Positions 52,000 through 62,255 are shown, counted from the stretch's first letter. The stretch is DNA of 64,000 nucleotides from Helicoverpa zea (GCF_022581195.2 NC_061479.1:6076001-6140000); one strand, 5' to 3'. Numbers and translations are program-made. Notes: a model not told the origin generated them from the sequence alone.

Positions 52000-54153
52000 A
52001 TGTCTTTTCACGGTTTCGGTACTTACCTCGACCTTTACATTTCTCTACGTGAAGGTGGTGATATTCGGGACTATAATCAATTATTTACGTCTCTGAAAAC
52101 CAATAGTGATTTTCAGTTAAGAGACGCAGTTGAAAAAGAACTTAAAGAATGGTGTCGTAGATTTTGTTATCGGATCTATGCTAAATGGATGAAATCTTCA
52201 AGAAATCAAGAAGCATTTATGCGGAAGTATTCCTCCTGGTTGCAAGCAGATATCAAATGGCCAGAAAATTGGAAAGAGAATGTTATTATACCCGAAGAAG
52301 AAATAGACGAGGCATCTGAAGAACCAACAGCGACAACATCCGATTCTTTCACAAATGTTGTGATGAATCCGGAATGTCGGGTTTCCGACGCATCTACATC
52401 TACTTCGATAGAAAGCCGCAAACCTTTTGAAGAATTATCGAACAAACAAAAAAGAAGACGCACAGAATCGAGTTGCAGCTCCTATAGCACGGAAGAAATC
52501 GTCTTCTCTGCTCAAACGAGCCTCAAATCATTTGGAAAAAAAGATGTGGCTGAAATCCTGCAGTACCTTTTAGAAAATCCAGAGCAAGTCTTTAAAGTAA
52601 AGCCGTTTATTCAATTTGGAGAAATGAAAGAAATATCATCCCAAAAAGCTTTGGCATTATATGTCACTTTAAGACTATCAAAGTTTCGATACATAACACT
52701 AAGAGATTTCAGTGAAAAGGAAGGAATTTGTAAATACCCTAGTTATTATAAACTTCAAGAAGAGAAGAAAAAGTGCTACCCTGACAACAGTGCTGTAACA
52801 ATAACAGAAACTTCTGTTAAGATTAAACTTCAAGCTCTGTTAGATTTAACTGTAAATAGACTTATTCAGTGTTTGGACATAAGTCTTGACAAAGATGAAC
52901 TCCTGCTAATAAGCAAATGGGGGTTTGATGGAGCCTCAAATCAAAGTGTACATCAACAAAAGTCGGATTGTTCAAATCAAGAACTACAAAGCGTGTTCAT
53001 GGCGAGTCTTGTGCCATTGAAGCTCACAACTCAAGATGGATGTATTATTTGGCAAAACCAACGGCCTTCATCAACGTCTTTCTGCCGACCCATTATGTGG
53101 AAGTTCATGAAAGAAACGGAGTTTAATGTTAAAAACGAAATGACTAATATAGAAACAGAAATAGAAAGTTTAAATCCAACGAAATGTGAAAATGCAACTA
53201 TCAAGCATAAATTGCTCTTGACAATGATAGATGGAAAAGTGGCATCCTATATCTCTGGCACTTCTACAGCAGTTTGCGATTTGTGTAAGGCGCGTCCGAA
53301 GGAAATGAACAATATAGAATTGGTTCAGAAAAAACCAGTGGACGAAGATATGTATAAATATGGATTAAGCAGTCTTCATGCATGGATCCGTGCCATGGAA
53401 TGTTTGCTTCATATAGCATATAGATTAGACATTAAATCTTGGCAATCAAGAGGAGACGATGCCAAAAAATCTGTAGATGAAAGAAAAAAGAACATTCAAG
53501 ACAGATTCAGAAAAGAAACTGGTTTATTATTAGACGTTGTAAAACAAGGCAGTGGGACGACAAACAACGGAAACTCAGCTAGAAGGTTCTTTCAAGATCC
53601 AGCCAAAACTGCTGATATAACTGGACTAGACGTTGCTTTAGTGCAAAGACTTGGTGTGATCCTACAATGTATTTCTTCTGGTGAAAAAATTATTGTAAAC
53701 AAATTTAATGAATTCTGTATAGATACTGCAAAAATGTTTACCAATCTTTATCCATGGTATTATATGCCTGTGAGTATTCATAAGTTGCTTATTCATGGAG
53801 CTCATATAATTGAGCATTTGTCTATAGTGCCAATCGGTTTTTTGTCAGAAGAAGCATCTGAAGCGAGAAACAAAGATTTTCGTAAATTTAGAGAGTCTCA
53901 CTCGAGAAAAAGTAGTAGTATTAATTGTAATGAAGATGTACTTCATAACCTGCTTCTCACTTCAGATCCTTTTTTGACAACCATACGACCAAAATTGGAT
54001 CGTAACGTAAAGAGAAATATGTTTAAAGAAGTTTATGAAATGATAGTCACAGAAGAAAATCAAGTAGAATTTTGTGACGTTATGAATTTAATATCTGATA
54101 GCGATTCTGAAGAATCTGAAATAGAATCTGATGATGATATTTTCTGTGACTAA
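52000..54153 (+). CDS. Transib-family (RAG1-core-like) transposase, 717 aa
   Basis: Predicted DDE transposase that nicks the element ends and joins them to target DNA. In order: a tryptophan-rich N-terminal part (1-95); an acidic, serine/threonine-rich linker; a basic KQKRRR (149-154), a likely nuclear signal; and the catalytic core. Candidate catalytic residues are D310 (FDGAS), D411 (MIDGKV) and E617 (LSEEASEARNKDFRKFR). The CDLC pair (C426/C429) and HKLLIH pair (H594/H599) reproduce the order and the H-x4-H spacing of the RAG1 zinc-binding site (C727/C730/H937/H942 in vertebrates). The block after G524 (GNSARRFF) and the block after E617 align by eye with RAG1. The C-terminus is a short acidic tail. 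The ATG at 52000 is the first in frame, follows a TATA box by 58 bp, and gives the usual Transib length. No introns, stops or missing key residues. A domesticated host gene is unlikely because of the flanking inverted repeats and target duplication. Confidence 0.85.
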   Translation: MSFHGFGTYLDLYISLREGGDIRDYNQLFTSLKTNSDFQLRDAVEKELKEWCRRFCYRIYAKWMKSSRNQEAFMRKYSSWLQADIKWPENWKENVIIPEEEIDEASEEPTATTSDSFTNVVMNPECRVSDASTSTSIESRKPFEELSNKQKRRRTESSCSSYSTEEIVFSAQTSLKSFGKKDVAEILQYLLENPEQVFKVKPFIQFGEMKEISSQKALALYVTLRLSKFRYITLRDFSEKEGICKYPSYYKLQEEKKKCYPDNSAVTITETSVKIKLQALLDLTVNRLIQCLDISLDKDELLLISKWGFDGASNQSVHQQKSDCSNQELQSVFMASLVPLKLTTQDGCIIWQNQRPSSTSFCRPIMWKFMKETEFNVKNEMTNIETEIESLNPTKCENATIKHKLLLTMIDGKVASYISGTSTAVCDLCKARPKEMNNIELVQKKPVDEDMYKYGLSSLHAWIRAMECLLHIAYRLDIKSWQSRGDDAKKSVDERKKNIQDRFRKETGLLLDVVKQGSGTTNNGNSARRFFQDPAKTADITGLDVALVQRLGVILQCISSGEKIIVNKFNEFCIDTAKMFTNLYPWYYMPVSIHKLLIHGAHIIEHLSIVPIGFLSEEASEARNKDFRKFRESHSRKSSSINCNEDVLHNLLLTSDPFLTTIRPKLDRNVKRNMFKEVYEMIVTEENQVEFCDVMNLISDSDSEESEIESDDDIFCD

Positions 54154-54338
54154 CACTTTCTTTTAGACTATTGATTTTTATGATGCTTTATGATGCTGTT
54201 CTTCGTTTTGTTTGTTATATTGAATATTTGTTTTTACTGTTTTTATCATGTCTAAATATTAGTGTCAACCAATTTAAAATTTTGTCCTTACTTTATCATT
54301 ATGAAATTAGTTATTAGTAAATTGTAGTTAAGTACTTC

Positions 54339-54344
54339 AATAAA
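54339..54344 (+). terminator. Polyadenylation signal AATAAA
   Basis: 186 bp after the transposase stop. A second AATAAA is at 54435-54440. Both lie before the right inverted repeat, so a transcript could end inside the element. Confidence 0.5.
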
Positions 54345-54499
54345 TATCTTAGTAATAGAATTGTAGGTATATTTTGATGTTTTTACATATTTTATTATTT
54401 GTAATTTATTATTTTTTTAGTAACTAAGCGTGACAATAAAATATTTTTTTGTTTTTCATAAAAAACGACTGCTTTTATTTAATTTAATTTCAGTCAACC

Positions 54500-55172
54500 A
54501 TGCGCCTATTTATATGGTTTCCAAAATTGGCACTTATGAGGGTAGGTATGTTAAAAATCGATTCGAGTTCTTATTGTAAACAATAAAAAGGTCTTTTATA
54601 AGTAATTAGCTAATTTTCCAAAAAAATAGCTAATCACCTCATTAAAATTTAGGTTATAACAAATTACCAAAAATTAACAAATTACCTCATTAGTAGTATA
54701 TAATTATTTCCAGAGATTATATTATCGGTGCACCAATGAGTTATGGCCTGACCATATCAGTGAGTCACCACTGAAGTAAGATTCAGAGATAAAATATGTG
54801 AAACTTATAAATAAATATGTAGATGATATTGCAAAAATCGGTCTATACTTGTATCTTAAAACGGGCACATTTATCGCACCATGTTTGTTTGAAGAAAATG
54901 TGCCAAATATATGTCTTATTACCATATAAAAAAATCAAGTCGAAAGGCGAAGGGAATCTCGAGATACATCAGTTTTTAAGTCACTTCCCATACATTTAAA
55001 TCACATTTTGCGCTATAGCTCTCGATGTAAGAGTCCAATCAGAAAATGCTAGTAACATTTTTAACAGCTAATAAGAAGACAAATACGATGGCATAACTCG
55101 TTTTTCAAAAATTGACATTTGGATATTTAAATATCCTATGTCCCAACGCTTGTATGGCGTCGATCTACTGTG
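54500..55172 (-). repeat. Right terminal inverted repeat, 673 bp
   Basis: Reverse complement of the left repeat from the CACAGTA end inward to 'aaaccatataaatagg'. It keeps the uninterrupted MITE target. Confidence 0.85.
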
Positions 55173-55177
55173 CAGCG
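55173..55177. other. Target-site duplication CAGCG, right
   Basis: Followed by GG as in the unoccupied CAGCGGG-repeat copies at 18902 and 39455 (reverse). Confidence 0.85.
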
Positions 55178-55714
55178 GGTTGATTATATTGATTATAGTG
55201 ATGAATAAATTAATATTTCCGCTCTTTTCCACACCACCCACAGAGGTAGAGCGAAGGCGCGTTTTTTTTATAGTGGTATCCCCACGTAGGCCTAATCCAC
55301 TTTCTTTAATATTTATACGAGGGATTTTTATATGTCCTATCAACTTAGCCTAACCTAGCCTATTTTTATGCCTGTTTCTAGCTATTTACTCAATAAAAAG
55401 GCGTACTTACAAGTTAAAAGAAAGAAACCTAGGCAGATTGTAAATGGGCTAGGTTATAAATTATCCCTAAGTGTTTGAGTCTCAAACTAAAAATTAAAAA
55501 GTATATACAAATCCGTGGGAACAAGAATCTTTAATTAATATATATTTAGATAACTGTAGGCCCATCCTAACATACCTACTTGGGGAAAAGCACAGGAACA
55601 TGATGACTTTAAAATTTTAAATAAATATAAAAAAAATAGGTACTTACTTGATTAGATTGACACATCTCTTCAGTAGAAATTTTTAATTCTCCGTTCTTCT
55701 TGGTTTCGATACCC
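55178..55714. other. Unassigned, with SINE-A scrap at 55553-55605
   Basis: 'gtaggcccatcctaacatac' and 'ttggggaaaagcacaggaac' are an eroded SINE-A tail. The rest shows no recognisable family. Confidence 0.35.
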
Positions 55715-55815
55715 GGGTGGGGTCTAAATGGCTTTGTGGGTTTTAGAAACTTTCACAAAGCAGCCCGGAGTCTGGAAGCTTACGGTGTTACACCGTAGTG
55801 CCTGAGAGGGCACGA
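55715..55815 (+). repeat. SINE-B proximal-body fragment
   Basis: 'gtttcgatacccgggtgggg' (B box remnant) to 'gtagtgcctgagagggcacg', joined directly to the LINE. Confidence 0.55.
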
Positions 55816-55859
55816 AAAGACGGCGTCCCCGAATGCTACTCAGCAGAAGCCTTTAGAAT

Positions 55860-56600
55860 TCAGAGGCCGTCAGGTGGATCTGAGGCTGCTGCTTTGGGAC
55901 ATTGGGTATGACTGGGTGCTCGATACCCACTCCCCTAGCGGCGTACTGGCACAAGGAAGGTCACACCAGGAAGCGGCCGACACAATGACGCTCGGGGTTG
56001 CGACAGTCATCGAGAGGATCCGGCTACTAGGGCTGGAGGTGGCCTTGCACAAGTCCGAGGCCAAGTGCTTTCATGGGCCTCGGAATACCACCTTCAGGAT
56101 CCCTAGTTTTGGGGGAGGGGTTCTTATAAGCCGGTGAGAAAGTACCTGGGACTCATCTGCAAAGCCAGTGGAGCTTCGTCGACCATTTCTGACGTTTGGG
56201 CTAATTCAGGGATACTGCCTGATCTCCTGCGAGACAACGGGCCTTCTTGCCGGATTGCCACCGTGGGAGGTGGAAACGAGGGTCCTCTCGTGCCTGTAAG
56301 ACTGATATGAGGATACCCTGCGCCAGGGGAAAACCCCAGTATCTCACAGCGGGCGGTCTTTCGGCACTCTCACACCCTGCCTCTGGTTCAGGCCATTGTC
56401 CGGGGCGAGAGGGAATGGGATGTCTTCCTTCTGTGAAGAAACATTCTAAAGAAGGAGGTGGTTGAGTGAATGAGAATTGTTCATCCCATTCGCTACGGTG
56501 GACGCGAACACCACGGGTGCTGGGTGTCGATAGACGACTCCCGGCCACCGTAGGCGTGGGTCTGTGGACGGTGAGTTACGGGTGGCTCATCGTCCTAACG
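55860..56600 (+). pseudogene. R1-type LINE reverse transcriptase fragment, catalytic box deleted
   Basis: It begins LLLWDIGYDWVLDTHSPSGV, which in R1-group polymerases leads directly to the YADD catalytic box. Here the text jumps to LAQGRSHQEA, so YADD is deleted. Then follow IERIRLLGLEVALHKSEAKC, FHGPRN and a stop at 56137. In another frame GLLAGLPPWEVETRVLS (about 56238) belongs to the downstream C-terminal domain, and further GC-rich decay reaches about 56600. GC content is well above the surroundings, as is usual for R1-type elements. Dead by deletion and frameshifts. Confidence 0.65.
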
Positions 56601-56689
56601 CCTCCTAAGAGACGACAGACCCGTACCAGGTGCGCATGTTCATCAAAAGAAACGCCACTGGGATCCACCTGGGCCAAAGACCGCCGGAA

Positions 56690-56820
56690 CTGTGATATTT
56701 TTCGGAAGAGTTACCGCGGCCCTGGTACATAGAGGGCTTAAGAAAGAACATGGTGGGTTTTTGTCAGTAAGAGTCTGACACTCCCTCACTCTGCGTACAG
56801 CAGGGGAGGTTATTTGGTTA
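56690..56820 (+). repeat. CAGCGGG-repeat copy
   Basis: 'gttaccgcggccctggtaca' to 'gtctgacactccctcactct', then 'acagcaggggaggttatttg', with the target word altered to CAGCAGG. Confidence 0.5.
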
Positions 56821-56984
56821 TTTCTCACAAAAAAGTCATCGAGAGAATTCAAGAAAACCGACAATAGGTTAATTATGGAATCAGTTACTTGGCGGAACCA
56901 CATGACATTAAACAAATGTCAGCAAAGATATTTTCCGCGTAACAATGAATTGAGGCAGGATGCAATCCTTCTCTCTTGCGTATG

Positions 56985-57035
56985 CATATGCAAAGGGGTC
57001 CCCCCCCCCCTCCCCCGCATTGCATATGCATAAAA
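56985..57035. repeat. Poly-C tract between TGCATATGCA words
   Basis: 'tgcatatgcaaaggggt', C10TC5, 'gcattgcatatgcat'. The octamer palindrome flanks the C-run on both sides. Possibly a small insertion scar. Confidence 0.4.
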
Positions 57036-57053
57036 GTGGATTAACATATTATA

Positions 57054-57484
57054 TACAACATGTAACTCAATTAACGCACACCCTCAATCACCCCAATTAG
57101 AATATTATGTTATAATCATAATACATAGACTGAATTTTTTATTTAACATGTATATGCATGTATTTACTAAATTAGTTATACCAATTCTTGGAGAACTTTT
57201 TGGTCATACTACTACGCACGCAAATATTGCGCCGCGCGCCGCTCGACTCGACACAACATAACGAAACTACGGAAAAAGCCGACAATACACGAAGTCTTAT
57301 TACTTTGAGTTACGGTCTATTTGAATTTGTTTTGCCTGTACAGGGTTAATATGACAATAATTTCCGTAGTTTTAATTATTTTGGGATAAAAAATTACCTA
57401 TATTAAAAATGATATAAATCGATTCAGTAAACGATTCTGAACAAACTAATTTCAGGATGTGCGTTAACTAAGTTACATGTTGTA
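57054..57484. mobile_element. TA-target MITE, copy B (uninterrupted)
   Basis: 431 bp, TACAACATGTAAC ends. It is the empty-site partner for the CG-558 insertion in copy A. The KRBA2-type element begins four bases after its right end. Confidence 0.75.
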
Positions 57485-57752
57485 TATATGTGGTGGCCTT
57501 ATCGTAGACTTGACCACTTCATGAAATGACTCGACCATTTCATGAAATGGTCCCGTTTCATGAAATGTTTCACTGTCTATTGGCCACATCATGATGTGGC
57601 TTGGGCAAATCAATGATGAGAAATCGTTTCTCGATATGTGCAACTGAAAGCTCGGCTTCTTCATGAAATGATCAAAATTAATTGATCACATCGTAAAATA
57701 GTTATGTAAATTGCCCCTAGGGGCGCTGCCAGCGCTTTATTTACGTTTGAAA

Positions 57753-58187
57753 ATGGCGGCCGTTGACTGCAATGAAAATTCTCGCAGCGAAAAATTGAAT
57801 AATTCTTTTGAGGAAGAAATTGACAAAAGAGTGTACCTACGACGAAAATAATAATAATATAAAATAATTCTACGTTGGTGAATTATAACAACTTTTTAAA
57901 ATTATAAGGTTATAAAACAAATCAAGAACAGTAGGGTGACCACGCCAAAGAAGTCCATGGACTATTACTGGCTGTCAAAATATGACGTTATGGAAACTGC
58001 AGATGAGGAATATCTTATATTTAAGAAAAAATGCGTCGACGATCCTACTATCCGTATAATTCCGATGAAGAAATATTTTGAAATATTAAAAAAAGTTCAT
58101 AAAACTGTTGGACATGGTGGACGACTAAAAATGATTCAATACATTAAAAATAGGTTTATATCCCAAAGAAACCCATTGCGCTATTAA
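57753..58187 (+). pseudogene. KRBA2-like integrase, N-terminal fragment
   Basis: One reading frame with a broken middle. 57753-57851 gives a methionine start, then NNSFEEEIDKRVYLRRK and a TAA triplet run. The same frame reopens at 57900 with IKQIKNSRVT, SMDYYWLSKYDVMETADEEY and VHKTVGHGGRLKMIQYI, and stops at 58187. The H...H within VHKTVGHGG begins an integrase H2C2 zinc finger; the cysteine half and the DDE core are absent. KRBA2-like proteins share EEE-DKR-Y-RR, DY-WL--YDV and the GHGGR block. The stops between 57849 and 57899 could be decay or, less likely, an intron. It cannot act as a transposase. Confidence 0.65.
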
Positions 58188-58454
58188 TTGACTATTAATG
58201 TGTTATTATAATAATATATATGACAGGAACATACTTTGTTGTTTAATTTGCTTACTCCTAACCCCATGGAATTATTTACCAGCGATGTAACCCTTATAAC
58301 CTCTTGCGAGTAGTAGCGAGTGTAACATCCACCAGATACAAGAACCCACCGTTCTCAGAACGCACCCCAAACGAGCCAGCTGAGCGCAGACCTAGGTAAG
58401 GTGGGGAAACTCATCTACCCCGGTAGTCTGCAACATAGTATGCAACAATAATTT
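58188..58454. other. Interior of the KRBA2-type element, unassigned
   Basis: 'acctcttgcgagtagtagcg' and 'cgttctcagaacgcacccca' have no recognisable coding or repeat match. Confidence 0.35.
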
Positions 58455-58797
58455 TCTCTCAGCCAATTATCGGCTACGGCGGCTGTTCTCATGTAAGGAG
58501 ATTAGCCAACTGCGCAGGACATATTATAGTGCACAAGAGTTTGCAAGTTGACACACAGACACGGGTGCACTCACTATTCCTTCACTTCCATAGACCGATG
58601 GGACAACAATCCAACACGACCGCAGAGAGATCAGGCGCAGGACCGACATTTACGTGCTCTCCGATGCACAAATACCAACTTCCATGCTGCGGGCTGTTTC
58701 GTGAAAGTCTCTAAAACCCACAAAGCGGCTCGACCCGGGAATCAAACCCGAGACCTCGCTCGACAGCTGCGCTTGCGACAGCTAGACCAACGAGGCA
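58455..58797 (-). repeat. SINE-B, full length, inside the KRBA2-type element
   Basis: In reverse from 'ccaattatcggctacggcgg' to the head 'ctagaccaacgaggcag'. B box 'gggaatcaaaccc' on plus. Confidence 0.7.
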
Positions 58798-59246
58798 GTG
58801 AACCTGCAGGTTACGTCATTTTAGATTACGTGTTCTATTTTAAGATTCCTAAAATGTTAGTAAAGTTCCTATTTTATTCAAATTGTTATGTATGTCGGAC
58901 TTAAAGGACAATGAACAAGTTCTTACTCTTAATATTTGCAATTGAAGTTATGAAAAAAAACTAAGTTTTTTTGCCTCCTGACAATTTTGAGCTGTGAAAA
59001 ATTTCACAACTACCAGATTTTATGAAATTAAACTCCAATGGGTCGACCCAAAATATTGTGGATTTATATTAAATATTTTATGGATACCATGTTATACCAT
59101 ACGGCCAGACGTGGATGACAAAATCGAGAAATGTTGACGATTTAACGATCTGGTCAAATTAACATGAACACTTCATGAAACGCAACCATTTCATGAAATG
59201 CTCAAGCTTTTCATGAAGTGGCCAAATCTACGATATGGCTACGACA

Positions 59247-59507
59247 TATATACTACTACAGACTAGTGTAGGTAGTCTCAATATATGACATGTCATCGAC
59301 ATGAAAGAAGAAGAAGAACATATTACATCACCGGCCGAGCGCGAATGAGCAGGTGATTAAACGTCAGCCAATTCTATAAGAAGAAATCTAGAATTTTTGC
59401 ACTGTCGGTCAATATCTGATTATTTTGCCCACAAAAATCTATGTTTATTCTCAAATAAGATATATCGAACAGCTTAGACGGACTTATTTATTTATTATTT
59501 AATGGCA
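59247..59507. other. No feature recognised
   Basis: AT-rich, with a GAAGAAGAAGAA word at about 59307. Confidence 0.4.
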
Positions 59508-59848
59508 TCCCTAGCCGATAATCGGCCACGGCGGCTGTTCTCATATATGGCAATCAGCCAGCAGTGCAGGACATATTATAGTGCAGGCACATTTGCTTGG
59601 ACACAGGTGCACTCACTATTCCTTCATTCTCATAGCCCGATGGGACGACAATCCGAAACCACCGGAGAGAGATCAGGTGCAGCACCGACATTTACATGTT
59701 CTCCGATGCACGGGTGAATCAATCACGAACTTCCAGACTACGGGCTGCTTTGTGAAAGCTTAAGAAAACCCACAAAGCGATTTTAGCCCGACCCGGGAAT
59801 CGAACCCGAGACCTCGAGACCAGCAACCGCTAGACCAACGAGGCAGTC
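59508..59848 (-). repeat. SINE-B, full length
   Basis: 'tagccgataatcggccacgg' to 'ccgctagaccaacgaggcag'. Clean B box (gggaatcgaaccc). Two in-frame ORFs are SINE shadows. Confidence 0.75.
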
Positions 59849-60162
59849 AAAACAATGCTGTTCTCTTATAAAGCCAACTGCGCAGGACATATTATAGTGC
59901 ACGCACATTTGCTTGGACACAGGAGCACTCACTATGCCATCACTCTAATAGGCCCATGAATGGTATTCCTACACGATCGGAGAGAGATCAGGGGTAAGGT
60001 GCTCTCCGATGCACGGATGTATCAATCACCAACATCCAGACACCGGGCTGCTTTGTGAAAGTTTCTAAAACTTACAAAGCTTCAGCCCGACCCGGGGATG
60101 GAAACCAAGACCTCATGCACAACAGTTGCGCTATGCAACAACTAGACCAGAGAGGTTAAACA
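59849..60162 (-). repeat. SINE-B, full length, diverged, in tandem
   Basis: It starts in mid tail ('atgctgttctcttataaagc'), directly behind the preceding copy and in the same orientation. Head 'caactagaccagagaggtt'. Confidence 0.65.
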
Positions 60163-60867
60163 TAAGATTTAAAGGTGTCATTCTAATCAAGTTAATAATG
60201 GAGTTTAGTTTGTATTTATCCTCATCTAAATATTATATAAACTAAAGATTCTTATTCCCTCAGTGCTTACTCAGCAGCGAGCGGCTTCTATGAAATGATA
60301 CTGACATTATGGTGTGAAATCCTTCCTTTGCTTCTTCAAACTGGATTCATCTCATATCTCTCTCTCGGTCTGGAACTGAAATAGGTGAAAAAAAAAACAG
60401 GATTTTTATTAACCACCGACTAAAAAGAGGGATGTTTTAACTCTCTTCCGCATCCATCCATAATGTTTGTCTTTGGAACAACTGATTTCAATGCGGTATT
60501 TTTTTGCAAATAGCTGGTTTGCTACCATTGCCAACGGTGTTTCTTAGATAAGTTATGTACATCAAAATCGGCTCAGCAGTTTTACAAACTGTTTTTTTTT
60601 TTTTATAAATTGTTGTCTCTGGGGTCCAATGAATGTAGTTTTGCCGTTAAAGTGTGACAGATAGACAGATTTACTTTTGCATTTATAATATTAATTAGTA
60701 TTAGTATTAATTTACCTTATATCTTAAGATTTTTCATAGTCATAGTCTAGTGAATTTCAAGCAGTTGTTTAATGATAGAAATAACTAACTTGACCAAACA
60801 TTTTGAACCATCAATGCAACTTTAACTCTCATTCTCATTTCTCTCTCTCTTTTTCCAAAGTGAGAGT
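60163..60867. other. Mostly unassigned; H1-like end at 60640-60710
   Basis: 'gtgacagatagacagattta' and 'ttttgcatttataatattaa' match the reverse H1 outer end. The rest is AT-rich with a (CT) run at 60839. Confidence 0.4.
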
Positions 60868-60955
60868 GAGTAAAGCACTGGTACTCATCTGCATACGGTT
60901 AGACTGGAAGCCGATCCCAACATAGTTGGGAAAAGGCTAGGCAGATGATGATGTG
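60868..60955 (+). repeat. SINE-A tail
   Basis: 'gcactggtactcatctgcat' to 'aaaggctaggcagatgatga'. Confidence 0.65.
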
Positions 60956-61189
60956 GGTAAGAGTGTAAGGAACTTCAAATTATTTTCTTTAGGCCCATTG
61001 AGCGTACATCGTTTGTTTTTCTTGTCGGTTAATCTTTGGTATATATTTCTGAGAGTTGTCAAAGGTTTGCTTGAGATAGGTTCTGGCTATTTCTTTAACT
61101 ATATTTTTATCTTCACTTAATAGTGTTTTGTTTGCCATCTGTCAAATAGAAAGGAAGTTAGTTATAAGATTTAAAATAGCCGCACACTA

Positions 61190-61330
61190 CAAACTTATAG
61201 TAGGTCGATAGATAATTTGGGGTCCAAAATCAGTACGAAGATGAATGAACGGAATAACACTCAGGTATTTCTCCGGTATCCGACCAACTAAAAACTTAGA
61301 TGGAATTCTCGATTTCCGAAATCAATCATC
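61190..61330. mobile_element. SGC element, left and core part
   Basis: 'gcacactacaaacttatagt' and 'ggtatttctccggtatccga'. The right end is not preserved. Confidence 0.5.
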
Positions 61331-61446
61331 AGATAACTTTTATCTATATACATACCTATAAGCTGCTTATTTACTTACATTGATCAAGTGGTATTATTAG
61401 TAATGGCTTGAAATTCAGTTTTGCCGGTGTATTGTTCTCTCCGAAT

Positions 61447-61525
61447 GCCCTGGTCCTCAGCTGCATCCGGTCTGACTTGAAGCCCCAACAAAGTTGGGAA
61501 AAGGCTCGGGAGATGATGATTCTCT
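61447..61525 (+). repeat. SINE-A tail
   Basis: 'ctggtcctcagctgcatccg' to 'aaaggctcgggagatgatga'. Confidence 0.6.
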
Positions 61526-61566
61526 GAAAATATTGTAGATAGATTACTAAAAAAATATTATTAAAC

Positions 61567-61690
61567 TAGCTTCTACTAGCGGTTTCACCCGTATCTACAG
61601 GGAACTGTTCCGTGCACCTAGATAAAAAAAGTCCACCGCCTTTGTACCGCCACTGAAAGAAATTTTCAAATCATTCCAGTAGTTTTGTGC
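61567..61690 (-). repeat. Helitron-like repeat, reverse, diverged
   Basis: 'ctagcttctactagcggttt' then 'cacccgtatctacagggaac'. The CTAG end is kept, the interior worn. Confidence 0.45.
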
Positions 61691-62255
61691 AAACTTCACA
61701 TAGGTACACCATATACTAAATTTAATAGTCCGAAAATGGATAGGTGAAACCGTTCTTGAGTTATAAAATTACAACGAAAAATGGTATTAATTTATATATA
61801 TATAAATAGAGAGTAGAGTTATAAAAGAGAAGATAAGAAAATAGATAGAAGTATAAATAATTACTCTTCACATCCTGTGCTGGGACCTTTAAGTTTCTCC
61901 TTCGAAGATCATTCACTATGAGGCCCTCATAGCACCAGGTTCACCGCTAAAACACGAAAAAAACCTTGTATTTTCAAAATAAAAAAAAGCTTTCTGGGAA
62001 TATTTCGTAGTGGACTCAAACAGGCTCCTGAAATACATATATGCTTGTATTTGAACCCATAATTTTGAAAAGTATGAAAATGCGGGTATTAAGATAGTTA
62101 GTACGCAATAGGTGTCAGGTCAAGCTGAGGATCGAGCAATATGGCGCATGTTAAGGAAAGGCACAAGGTACTAATGTTGACTGTTAGAAAGGCTAATGAT
62201 GATAATTATCACACTGGGATATGTGGTGATAGAAGATGTATCTACAGGTTCAGAC
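61691..62255. other. No feature recognised
   Basis: AT-rich. 'ggttcaccgctaaaacacga' and neighbours match nothing I know. Confidence 0.4.

Larger units (their letters stand above)
51048..55172 (+). mobile_element. Intact Transib/RAG1-like DNA transposon, 4125 bp
   Basis: The ends start CACAGTAGATCGACGCCATA on both sides. The first seven bases (CACAGTA) differ by one from the RAG recombination-signal heptamer CACAGTG and the Transib consensus class CACWRTG. CAGCG flanks directly. A single ORF fills the middle. The inverted repeats are 673 bp each, far longer than the few tens of bases I know for Transib. Excluding the 227-bp MITE plus its TA, the element is about 3.9 kb. The two repeats differ at about six positions by eye, and the ORF has no stop or frameshift. 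Both point to recent activity. Confidence 0.85.
57489..59246 (+). mobile_element. Ginger/KRBA2-type DNA transposon, internally deleted, 1758 bp
   Basis: Inverted ends TGTGGTGGCCTTATCGTAGA and TGTCGTAGCCATATCGTAGA (reverse of the right end), followed by repeated TTTCATGAAATG palindromes on both sides. TATA flanks both ends (57485-57488, 59247-59250), extendable to 6 bp. TGT...ACA ends and a 4-bp duplication fit integrase-type (Ginger) transposons. It encodes only the N-terminal part of the integrase. The catalytic core is missing and a SINE-B sits in the deleted half. Confidence 0.65.

Noticed and set aside
52000..54153. The RAG1-like ORF as a domesticated host gene
   Set aside because: It is bounded by inverted repeats and an exact 5-bp target duplication, so it is an ordinary transposon copy.
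55874..56732. Several 72-115 codon ORFs in the GC-rich block
   Set aside because: Frames overlap. Only the R1-type reading makes sense and it is broken.
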